Both the position numbers and the translations under genes were made by a program. DNA of 32,018 nucleotides from Deltaproteobacteria bacterium HGW-Deltaproteobacteria-14 (GTDB taxonomy: Bacteria; Myxococcota_A; UBA9042; PHBI01), in contig PHBI01000128.1 in NCBI GenBank assembly GCA_002841945.1, positions 1-32,018 of the forward strand. The letters run 5' to 3'. Under the pieces are notes generated by a model. It had not been told where the DNA came from and did no database searches. It was given only the letters and a program-made list of their open reading frames with translations. Position 1 is the first letter of the stretch, and every line of letters starts with the position of its first letter. This document shows positions 7,845-14,240 of the stretch, piece after piece.

Positions 7845-8225
7845 ATGGCGGACAAGAGCATGCTCGACATCACGGGGGTCTTCCCAGCCGTGAAGTGCGA
7901 TATCTGCGATACGATCTACGCGGCGGAGAGCGGTGACTTCGTGGCGTTCTACGGGACCGTGACCTCCGGGCTCGACCACGTGCTCGTCGGCGTCGAGGAC
8001 CCCAAGCGGCCGGCGAAGAAGGCGATCAGCGTGGTGTGCCGCGATCCACGCTGCATCGAGGGGCTGGTCAAGCGGATGCTCGGCTGCGACGGCGAGAAGG
8101 GCGACGCGGGCCACCTCTGGGCGCAGGTCCTCAAGATCTGGGCGAACGAGGCCGGCCACGAGCTCGTCGAGTCCGCCGACGTGACGCCAGCACCGCCGGC
8201 GAAGCAGATCCGCCGGCGGGCGTAG
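7845..8225 (+). CDS. Small protein with two Cys pairs, function unknown
   Basis: A 126-residue cytoplasmic protein that I do not recognise. It contains CDIC near residue 20 and CRDPRC near residue 65, spaced as in a small zinc-binding or treble-clef-like domain, and ends in a basic tail (KQIRRRA). The ATG at 7845 is preferred over one at 7755 because residues before MADKS are a basic low-complexity stretch read from intergenic DNA; AAGGA is about eleven bases upstream. It lies 19 bp before mutH on the same strand, so the two are probably cotranscribed, but a link to mismatch repair is only suggested by position. Confidence 0.7.
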   Translation: MADKSMLDITGVFPAVKCDICDTIYAAESGDFVAFYGTVTSGLDHVLVGVEDPKRPAKKAISVVCRDPRCIEGLVKRMLGCDGEKGDAGHLWAQVLKIWANEAGHELVESADVTPAPPAKQIRRRA

Positions 8226-8244
8226 CGGCCGCGGCCCCACGCCG

Positions 8245-8940
8245 GTGTTCCCCACCGCCCCACCGAACCCGCCCGCCAGCGAGGCCGAGCTCCTCGCCCG
8301 CGCGCGGCGCGTCGCCGGGCGGCGCCTCGCGGACCTCGCCAAAGAGCACCTCGTCCGCGTCCCGCGGAGCCTCCGCAGCCACAAGGGCTGGGTCGGCAAC
8401 ATGCTCGAGGTGGCCCTCGGCGCCCGCGCCGGCTCGAAGCCCGTCCCCGACTTCGAGCACCTCGGGGTCGAGCTCAAGAGCCTGCCGATCGGCGACAACG
8501 GCCGCCCGCGCGAGTCGACCTTCGTCTGCGTGGCGCCCGTCGACCAGCTCCACGGGCTCACCTGGGAGACCTCCCACGTCCGCCGCAAGCTCCACAAGGT
8601 CCTGTGGGTCCCGGTCCAGGCGGCGCCGGGCGTCCCGATCGGCGAGCGCCGCGTGGGGACGCCGCTGTTGTGGTGCTGCGACGAGGATCCCGACGCCGAC
8701 GTGCTGCGCGCCGACTGGGAGGACCTGACCGAGCAGGTCCGGCTCGGCTTCATCGACGACATCACCGGCCACCGCGGCCGCGCCCTGCAGCTGCGCCCGA
8801 AGGCGTTGACGAGCGACGACACCCGCCTCACTGTCGGGGAGGATGGCTGGCAGGTCCCGACCCGCCCGCGCGGGTTCTACCTCCGCGCCTCGTTCACCGC
8901 CGGCATCCTCGCCCGTCACTACGCGCTCGGCGGGCGCTGA
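8245..8940 (+). CDS. mutH: DNA mismatch repair endonuclease MutH
   Basis: A 231-residue protein that aligns along its whole length with E. coli MutH, the endonuclease that nicks the unmethylated strand at hemimethylated GATC sites when activated by MutS/MutL. Landmarks are KGWVGNMLEVALGARAGSKP, DFEHLGVELKSLP, TFVCVAPV, TWETSHVRRKLHKVLW, RRVGTPLLW and the C-terminal PRGFYLR..FTAGILARH. The catalytic residues E56, D70, E77 and K79 of E. coli correspond to E55, D69, E76 and K78 here, so the enzyme should be active. GTG is the start codon at 8245. MutH is mainly a gammaproteobacterial protein, so its presence in this genome background is notable. Confidence 0.95.
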   Translation: MFPTAPPNPPASEAELLARARRVAGRRLADLAKEHLVRVPRSLRSHKGWVGNMLEVALGARAGSKPVPDFEHLGVELKSLPIGDNGRPRESTFVCVAPVDQLHGLTWETSHVRRKLHKVLWVPVQAAPGVPIGERRVGTPLLWCCDEDPDADVLRADWEDLTEQVRLGFIDDITGHRGRALQLRPKALTSDDTRLTVGEDGWQVPTRPRGFYLRASFTAGILARHYALGGR

Positions 8941-8950
8941 GGCGCCCGGG

Positions 8951-8980
8951 ACGAAGACGAAGACGAAGACGAAGACGAAC
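8951..8980. repeat. Hexanucleotide tandem repeat (ACGAAG)
   Basis: Four exact ACGAAG units (8951-8974) and one ACGAAC unit lie between the mutH stop and the acylase start. Six-base units do not shift frame. The tract lies upstream of the GAGGGG ribosome site of the acylase gene, so copy-number change could alter expression, but no evidence of variation is visible here. Confidence 0.7.
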
Positions 8981-9001
8981 GAACTCGAGGGGCTGCGCGC
9001 C

Positions 9002-11329
9002 ATGCTCAAGCACCTTATCCGCCTCGTCATGGGGCGTCGCCTGCCGACCCACGACGGCACCCTCCGGCTCGCCGGCCCGGACGCGACCCTCCGCGTCCGC
9101 CGCGACCGCTACGGCGTCCCCTATATCGACGCCGAGAGCGACCACGACGCCTGGTTCGGCCTCGGCTTCTGCCACGGTCAGGATCGCGGCGGGCAGCTCG
9201 AGATCACCAAGCGCCTCCTCGACGGGACGCTCTCGGCGGTCGCCGGGCCCGACACCGTCCCCCTCGACCGCCTCTCCCGGCGCCTCGGGTTGAGCCGCGC
9301 CGCGGCGGCGCAGTTCGCCGTCGCCGACCCCGACATCCGCGCCCAGCTCGACGCCTACGCGGCCGGCGTCAACGCCGGGATGACCCGCGGCGCGCGCAAG
9401 CTCCCGCACGAGCTGGGGCTCCTGCGCTGCCCCCCGACCCCGTGGTCCGGCGCCGACGTCCAGGGCTTCTGCGTGATCATCACCTTCGCCCTCGCCGCCA
9501 ACTGGGACGTCGAGCTGGTCCGCCTGCGGATCCTGCGCGAGCACGGTCCCGACGCGCTGATGGCCCTCGATCCGACCACCCCCGAGTGGCTCCACGCCAC
9601 CTCACCGCCGCTCGCCCGGGCCGACGGGGCGGTCCACCGGCTCGCGGGGGACGTCGCCGCCTTCTCCCGGCTCATGGGCCTCGGCGGCGGATCCAACGCC
9701 TGGGTGGTCGCGCCGCACAAGACCAGGACCGGCCGCCCGCTGCTGGCCAATGACCCGCACCTGCTCCCGACCGCACCAGCGCAGTGGTACCTCGCCTCCC
9801 TCCGGACCCCCACCTGGGCCGCCGCCGGGGCGACCTTCGCAGGCGCAGCATCGATCGTCGTCGGCCACAACGGCGAAGCGTCCTGGGGTGTCACCGCGGC
9901 GCACATCGACGTCGCAGACTTCTTCGTCGAGGAGGTCGGCCCCGACGGCGCCAGCGTCCGCGAGGGCGACGGGTTCGTCCCGTGCCCGATCCGGCGCGAG
10001 GAGATCCAGGTCAAGGGCCGCCCGCCGGTCGTCGAGGAGGTCCTCGAGACCCCGCGCGGCCCCATCGTCTCACCGGCCTTCGGCGAGGACGCCGTCGCGC
10101 TCTCGCTCTCCGCGAGCTGGCTCCACGCCCGGCCGTACCGGGGCCTCCTCGGGATCCACCAGGTGCGCTCGCCCGACGAGCTGCGCGCGGCCTTCACCCA
10201 GAACTCGGCCAGCAACACGACCGTCGTGTACGCGGACACAGAGGGGCGCATCGCCTGGCTCGCCGCGGCCGACGTCCCGCTGCGCGGCTTCGGCTCCGGC
10301 ACGCTGCCGCTGCCCGGCTGGGACCCGCGGGTCGGCTGGAGGGGCTTCGCCCCGGCCGCTGAGCTCCCCTTCGTGCAGGATCCGGTGGCGGGCTTCATCG
10401 CCACCGCCAACAACGCCCCGAACGCCGACGCCGAGGCGGGGCCGTTCCTTGGCCTCGACTGGCTCGACGGCTACCGCGCCACCACCCTCGGCGAGGCGCT
10501 GAGCGCGCGCGACGACTGGGACATCGCCACCACCCTCGCGCTCCAGACCGACACCACGAGCCGGCCGTGGCGCGAGCTGCGCGATCTGGTCGCGACCCTC
10601 CCCGACGCCGACCCCGACGCGGCGCGTGGCCTCGCGCTGCTCCGCGGCTGGGACGGCGACCTCGGCCCCGACTCGATCGGCGGGACGGTCTTCGTCCACC
10701 TCCTCGCCGAGCTGGCGCGCCGGATCGTCGAGCGCCACGCGCCCAAGGCCGCCGCCGCCGCGCTCGGCGAGGGCGCCACCGCGCTCCTCCCGAACAACCT
10801 CCTCGTGACCCGGCGCACGAGCCACCTGGTGCGCGTCCTGCGCGAGCAGCCCCCCGGATGGTTCGACGCCGCCTGGCCGGAGGTCATCGCGGACGCGCTC
10901 GCGTCGGTGACGCGCGAGCTGACGCGCCGCTTCGGCAAGAGCGCCGAGCGCTGGGCCTGGGGCAAGGTCCGCCCCATGACGCTGCTCCACCCCTTCGGCG
11001 ACAAGAAGCCCCTCGACGCGCTCTTCAACGTCCCAGGCGTCCTCTCCCGGGGGGACGCGACCACGATCGCCCAGGGCGCCGTCGACCCGCGCGCGCCGAC
11101 CGCCAACCCCCTCGGCGTCCCGACGCTGCGCTGCGTCATCGACGTCGGCGAGTGGGACGCGACCCGCTTCGTGATCCTCGGGGGCCAGTCCGGCAACCCC
11201 CTCTCCCCGCAGTACGCCGACCAGGTCCCCCTGTGGGAGCGCGGCGAGACGCTGCCCGTCTACTGGTCCGAGGAGCGCATCGCCGAGGCGACCGCCCACA
11301 CGCTGCTCCTGACCCCCGAGTCGTCATGA
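9002..11329 (+). CDS. Penicillin acylase family (Ntn) hydrolase
   Basis: A 775-residue member of the penicillin acylase/S45 family of N-terminal-nucleophile amidases, enzymes that cleave amide bonds of beta-lactams or acyl-homoserine lactones after self-cleavage. The N-terminal part carries VRRDRYGVPYIDAES and GFCHGQDRGGQLEI, typical of the alpha chain. The autoprocessing site and nucleophile are in LGGGSNAWVVA, with S231 as predicted catalytic Ser. LLANDPHLL, VVGHNGEASWGVTA and the late FIATANNAPN stretch (Asn of the oxyanion hole) follow. ATG at 9002 is preceded by GAGGGG; the longer frame upstream only reads the hexanucleotide tract and mutH. Unlike classical members it lacks an obvious signal peptide. 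Substrate unknown. Confidence 0.92.
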   Translation: MLKHLIRLVMGRRLPTHDGTLRLAGPDATLRVRRDRYGVPYIDAESDHDAWFGLGFCHGQDRGGQLEITKRLLDGTLSAVAGPDTVPLDRLSRRLGLSRAAAAQFAVADPDIRAQLDAYAAGVNAGMTRGARKLPHELGLLRCPPTPWSGADVQGFCVIITFALAANWDVELVRLRILREHGPDALMALDPTTPEWLHATSPPLARADGAVHRLAGDVAAFSRLMGLGGGSNAWVVAPHKTRTGRPLLANDPHLLPTAPAQWYLASLRTPTWAAAGATFAGAASIVVGHNGEASWGVTAAHIDVADFFVEEVGPDGASVREGDGFVPCPIRREEIQVKGRPPVVEEVLETPRGPIVSPAFGEDAVALSLSASWLHARPYRGLLGIHQVRSPDELRAAFTQNSASNTTVVYADTEGRIAWLAAADVPLRGFGSGTLPLPGWDPRVGWRGFAPAAELPFVQDPVAGFIATANNAPNADAEAGPFLGLDWLDGYRATTLGEALSARDDWDIATTLALQTDTTSRPWRELRDLVATLPDADPDAARGLALLRGWDGDLGPDSIGGTVFVHLLAELARRIVERHAPKAAAAALGEGATALLPNNLLVTRRTSHLVRVLREQPPGWFDAAWPEVIADALASVTRELTRRFGKSAERWAWGKVRPMTLLHPFGDKKPLDALFNVPGVLSRGDATTIAQGAVDPRAPTANPLGVPTLRCVIDVGEWDATRFVILGGQSGNPLSPQYADQVPLWERGETLPVYWSEERIAEATAHTLLLTPESS

Positions 11330-12330
11330 ACCACGCGCCGATCTGGGCCGCGTCCCTGGCCCTCGCGCTCCTCGCCGCGTGCCCCGAGGCGGCGCTCGCC
11401 CCGCCCCCCGATGTGACGGCAGCGCCCCCCGCGCCCATCACCGCTTGGCTGGACTGCGCCGCTGAGCTCGGCTTCGAGACCCGCCGCCTCGCCGTGACCG
11501 CCCCCGGTCAGGTCGCGCTCGAGCTGCGCCCGCCGGCGATCTTCACCCTCGCGGCCCAGCCCCCCGACGACCCGGACGTCGCGGCCCTCCGCTGGTTCAC
11601 CCCCATCCCCGCGGGGCGCTGGCAGATCACGATCGGCGTCGCGGCCGACGGCCGCCTCGTCCTCGAGGCCCTCGCACCGGGCGGCTTCATCGACGCCCAG
11701 CGCCTCCTCGTCGTCGAGCGCCGCTGCGGGGCGCTCGCCGTGGGCGACGCGATCCAACGAACCTACGCCGCCGGCCCCCCCGAGCAGAGCTCGACGCGCT
11801 GCGCCGCCAGGCTGACGATCGCCGCCTGTGACGCCGGCACGCGCTGCCCCGAGGGCTGGCGCGAGCGCCTCCTCCAGCTCGCGGCGGTCCACCCGGACGC
11901 GGTGCCAGCGCGCTTCGAGCAGGACTGTGGCGCTCCCCGGCCGCCGGACCCACGGGACGGACGCTCCGCCGCCCGCGACCTGCGCGCGTGGGCGGTCGAC
12001 GAGATCGGCCCCGCGCCAGGGATCTCCGCGGTCGCCTGGGCGAAGCAGCTCAGCGCCCACGCCCTGGCCGGCGGCGAGAGCGTGATCCGGCCGCCCTTCG
12101 ACGCGCTGCTCACGTCGGGCGATCCCGGCGGCGCGGCGCGACTCGTGGACGAGGCGCTCGCGGCGGGGCTCGGGATCAGCGAGCGCCTCCGCTTCGACGG
12201 CGCCCTCGCCTGGAAGGCCGCCGGCGATCTCGAGGCCGCGCGCGCCGGCTTCACGAGGCTCACCGACGACGGCCGGACGGCCTACGCGGACTTCGCCCGC
12301 CGAGAGCTGGCGGCCCTGGCCCGGCGCTGA
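11326..12330 (+). CDS. Predicted lipoprotein, function unknown
   Basis: A 334-residue protein whose ATG overlaps the acylase stop codon (ATGA), indicating translational coupling. The signal peptide ends in a canonical lipobox (LAAC, Cys19) and is followed by a Pro/Ala-rich stretch. The middle contains six scattered Cys residues (for example ERRCGAL, STRCAARLTIAACDAGTRCPEGW) that could form disulfides. The C-terminal 90 residues are helical and resemble one or two TPR-like hairpins (AWKAAGDLEAARAGFTRL). I do not recognise the family. Its coupling to the acylase suggests a joint role at the cell envelope. Confidence 0.8.
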   Translation: MNHAPIWAASLALALLAACPEAALAPPPDVTAAPPAPITAWLDCAAELGFETRRLAVTAPGQVALELRPPAIFTLAAQPPDDPDVAALRWFTPIPAGRWQITIGVAADGRLVLEALAPGGFIDAQRLLVVERRCGALAVGDAIQRTYAAGPPEQSSTRCAARLTIAACDAGTRCPEGWRERLLQLAAVHPDAVPARFEQDCGAPRPPDPRDGRSAARDLRAWAVDEIGPAPGISAVAWAKQLSAHALAGGESVIRPPFDALLTSGDPGGAARLVDEALAAGLGISERLRFDGALAWKAAGDLEAARAGFTRLTDDGRTAYADFARRELAALARR

Positions 12331-12372
12331 TCCGCGGCACACGGCAGTTCGCCGATCCGCGTCTCCCCTAAG

Positions 12373-12399
12373 CGATCAACTTATTCCGGCACGGGCCCT
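12373..12399 (-). repeat. Solo copy of the MITE-like terminal repeat
   Basis: Twenty-seven bases identical, in inverse orientation, to the left end of the element at 4559-4585. No partner end is visible nearby. It directly abuts a family 1 repeat copy, as the full element does at 4.5 kb, so the two kinds of repeat are associated twice in this window. Confidence 0.65.
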
Positions 12400-12600
12400 A
12401 ACCTGAGACGGCAGGGCGCGGACCGGAGTCCGCAGCTCTCTCCGACGGCAGGTCGGGACCCGGAGGCCGCAGCTGGCGCCGGAAGGGACACACCGTGGCC
12501 CTCTGGCGGCCGCGGAGGCTGCAGGGGCCCGACCGATACGACGCTGGCGACCGGCCGGGACACACCGTGGCCCCGCCGGTCGGCCGCGGAGGACGCAGGC
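12400..12600 (+). repeat. Dispersed repeat family 1, copy 2 (divergent, internally duplicated)
   Basis: Contains GACGGCAG, GGACCGGAGTCCGCAGCT, GGCCGCGGAGG and GACCGATACGA blocks of the family, but in a rearranged order with internal duplications. GACGGCAGG occurs twice (near 12408 and 12444) and GGGACACACCGTGGCCC twice with a 72-bp period (12485-12501 and 12557-12573). It fills most of the 317-bp gap 12331-12647, in which no gene is seen. Confidence 0.65.
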
Positions 12601-12647
12601 GAAACGGGCCAGGCGGTGGCGAGACTTTTTCGCTAGACTCCGATCCG

Positions 12648-13328
12648 ATGGCTCAGCACCGCCGCGCAGACGCCGAGATCACCCCCGAGAGCCTCGATCG
12701 GCTCCCGATCTTCCCGCTCCCTCGCGCCGTCCTCTTTCCCGGCGTGACGCTCCCCCTGCACCTGTTCGAGCCGCGCTATCGCGCGCTCGCCGAGCGCTGC
12801 GTCGAGGGCGACCGCCTGATCGGCCTGGCCGCGCTCCAGCCCGGCTTCGAGCAGGACTACCTCGGGCGGCCGCCGATCTTCCCGGTGATGGGGCTCGGGC
12901 ACATCACCGCCGAGCGGCGCCTCGCGGACGGGCGCTGGAACATCGCGCTCCGGGGCGTATGCCGCGTCGAGGTGCTCGAGGAGCGCCCACCCGATGACCC
13001 GTTCCGGGTCGTCCGGGCCCGCCGCCTCGACGAGCGCGAGCGCCGCGGCGATCAGGCAGCCGCTGACCGCCTCCGCGGGATCTTGCTCCAGCTCATGCTG
13101 CGCCTGCCCCAGGTCCGCGACGAGCTCGGGTCGCTCCTCTCCGAGGCCCGCCGCCCCGGGCGGCTCGCGGACGTCGCCGCCGGCCTCCTGATCGACGGGT
13201 TCCCGGCCCGCCAGCGCCTCCTCGAGGAGACCGACGTCGCGCGCCGCCTCGACCACCTCCTCGAGCTGCTCACGGACCTCGTGCTGGCCACGGCCGGCGT
13301 GGGCGATGACGATCTCGGACCGCACTGA
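12648..13328 (+). CDS. LON N-terminal substrate-binding domain protein
   Basis: A 226-residue stand-alone LON substrate-binding (LAN, PUA-like) domain protein. Diagnostic segments are LPIFPLPRAVLFPGVTLPLHLFEPRYRAL at the N-terminus, DRLIGLAALQPG, GLGHITAERRLADGRWNIALRGVCRVEVLEE, and a helical C-terminal half. It has no AAA+ or protease domain. Such proteins are common in proteobacteria and may recognise unfolded substrates, but their role is not established. ATG at 12648 begins MAQHRRADAEITPESLDRLPIF; no strong ribosome site is visible. A TAGACT hexamer at 12634-12639 could be a -10 box but would lie only some 10 bases before the start. Confidence 0.88.
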   Translation: MAQHRRADAEITPESLDRLPIFPLPRAVLFPGVTLPLHLFEPRYRALAERCVEGDRLIGLAALQPGFEQDYLGRPPIFPVMGLGHITAERRLADGRWNIALRGVCRVEVLEERPPDDPFRVVRARRLDERERRGDQAAADRLRGILLQLMLRLPQVRDELGSLLSEARRPGRLADVAAGLLIDGFPARQRLLEETDVARRLDHLLELLTDLVLATAGVGDDDLGPH

Positions 13329-13656
13329 CGCTGCTCGCCGATGAGCCGCTGCGAGGCGAGCCCCGCGCATCGATTGTGCCAGCTCGCCGGCGCCTCCGGT
13401 TACAGCACGATCTCCACATAACAACCTGAAATAACGACAATAACCAGCGACGGGCGCGCGCGTCCTCACCTCACTTCTCGTCCATCGCAAGTGATATGGC
13501 GAAGATAGGGACGCGACGTGAGTTCTGTTATTGGGGGCGCAAGACCCCTGCTGAACGCACCCGGTGATCGCCGCGGCGGGCTCCCCCGCCCGCCCGCGCG
13601 GCCCTCCTCACGCGACTAACTCCACTATTCCCCCACGTCATATTCGCGGAGGTCCG
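13329..13656. other. Gene-free stretch with an AT-richer island
   Basis: Between the LON-domain gene and the barstar-like gene. The part 13400-13530 is distinctly less GC-rich than the surroundings and carries three ATAAC pentamers close together (13418, 13431, 13440) and an inverse GTTAT near 13526. This could hold the promoter of the barstar-like gene, or mark imported DNA. No ORF of note. Confidence 0.5.
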
Positions 13657-14064
13657 GTGAACACATCGTTTGCCATCAGCCCGTCCGATCCGCCCGATCC
13701 GTTCTGCTACACCGACGGGGCCGTCATCTGGGCCGGCGACGCGGCGGTCGTCAGCCTCCCTCCGAACGCCGACGCCAAGGCCGAGGTCCTGGCGGCGTTC
13801 GCTGAGCAGCTGCGCTTCCCACGCGGCTTCCGTCCGACCTGGGACGACCTCGAGCTGTGCCTGCGCGATCTGTCGTGGCTCGCGGAGCCGACCGTCGTCG
13901 TGCTCCACGCCGCGCTCCCCCGGCTCTCGCACAACGCGCTCGCCGTCTACCTCGACGTGCTGCAGAACGCGGCCCTGCTACGAAACCCCGGCAGCCCACG
14001 GCTCATCTGCGTGTTCCCGAGCGACGCGCGTGACTACGTGACCTCGCTCCTCTCCGTCGGCTGA
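13657..14064 (+). CDS. Barstar-like (barnase inhibitor family) protein
   Basis: A 135-residue protein with the barstar signature: a helix after a Phe-rich loop (FAEQLRFPRGFRPTWDDLELCLRDLSWL), equivalent to FP..FG.NWDALWDCL.DL of barstar, followed by a hydrophobic strand (PTVVVLHAALPRL) and a second helix. Barstars inhibit secreted RNases of the barnase type as immunity proteins. GTG at 13657 is the start, with GGAGG four bases upstream. No RNase gene lies nearby, so this is an orphan antitoxin or a regulator. The stop codon falls in the first bases (GCTGAGCC) of a family 1 repeat, so the native C-terminus may have been replaced, although the length is normal. Confidence 0.75.
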   Translation: MNTSFAISPSDPPDPFCYTDGAVIWAGDAAVVSLPPNADAKAEVLAAFAEQLRFPRGFRPTWDDLELCLRDLSWLAEPTVVVLHAALPRLSHNALAVYLDVLQNAALLRNPGSPRLICVFPSDARDYVTSLLSVG

Positions 14065-14214
14065 GCCAAGCGACGGCAGGTCGAGGACCGGAGTCCGCAG
14101 CTGGTGGAGGTTGGGGCGACGCGGTCGCGCCGACCCCCACCCGCGGAGGACGCAGGGCCTCGACCGATACGATGGGAACTGAGTCCAGCTTCGGCAAAAA
14201 ATCACGAGGTCTGA
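14060..14214 (+). repeat. Dispersed repeat family 1, copy 3
   Basis: A 155-bp unit, about 92% identical to copy 4 at 22161-22315 by hand alignment. It contains a stem-loop (arms 14104-14120 and 14124-14140), GAGGAC...GCCTC, GACCGATACGATGGGAACTG and an AAAAAATCACGAG tail. It fills the space between the convergent barstar-like gene and the Cys-rich operon, touching the stop of the former. Confidence 0.85.
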
Positions 14215-14240
14215 AGCGAGCCCGAGGTCTCTCCGCGCGG

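Noticed and set aside
10070..11299. A 409-residue open frame on the minus strand
   Set aside because: It lies wholly inside the acylase gene, which has clear family motifs; the antisense product is a Gly/Arg/Glu/Val-rich sequence without features.
11260..12342. A 360-residue open frame on the minus strand
   Set aside because: Antisense shadow of the coupled lipoprotein gene, which has a proper lipobox and overlapping start.
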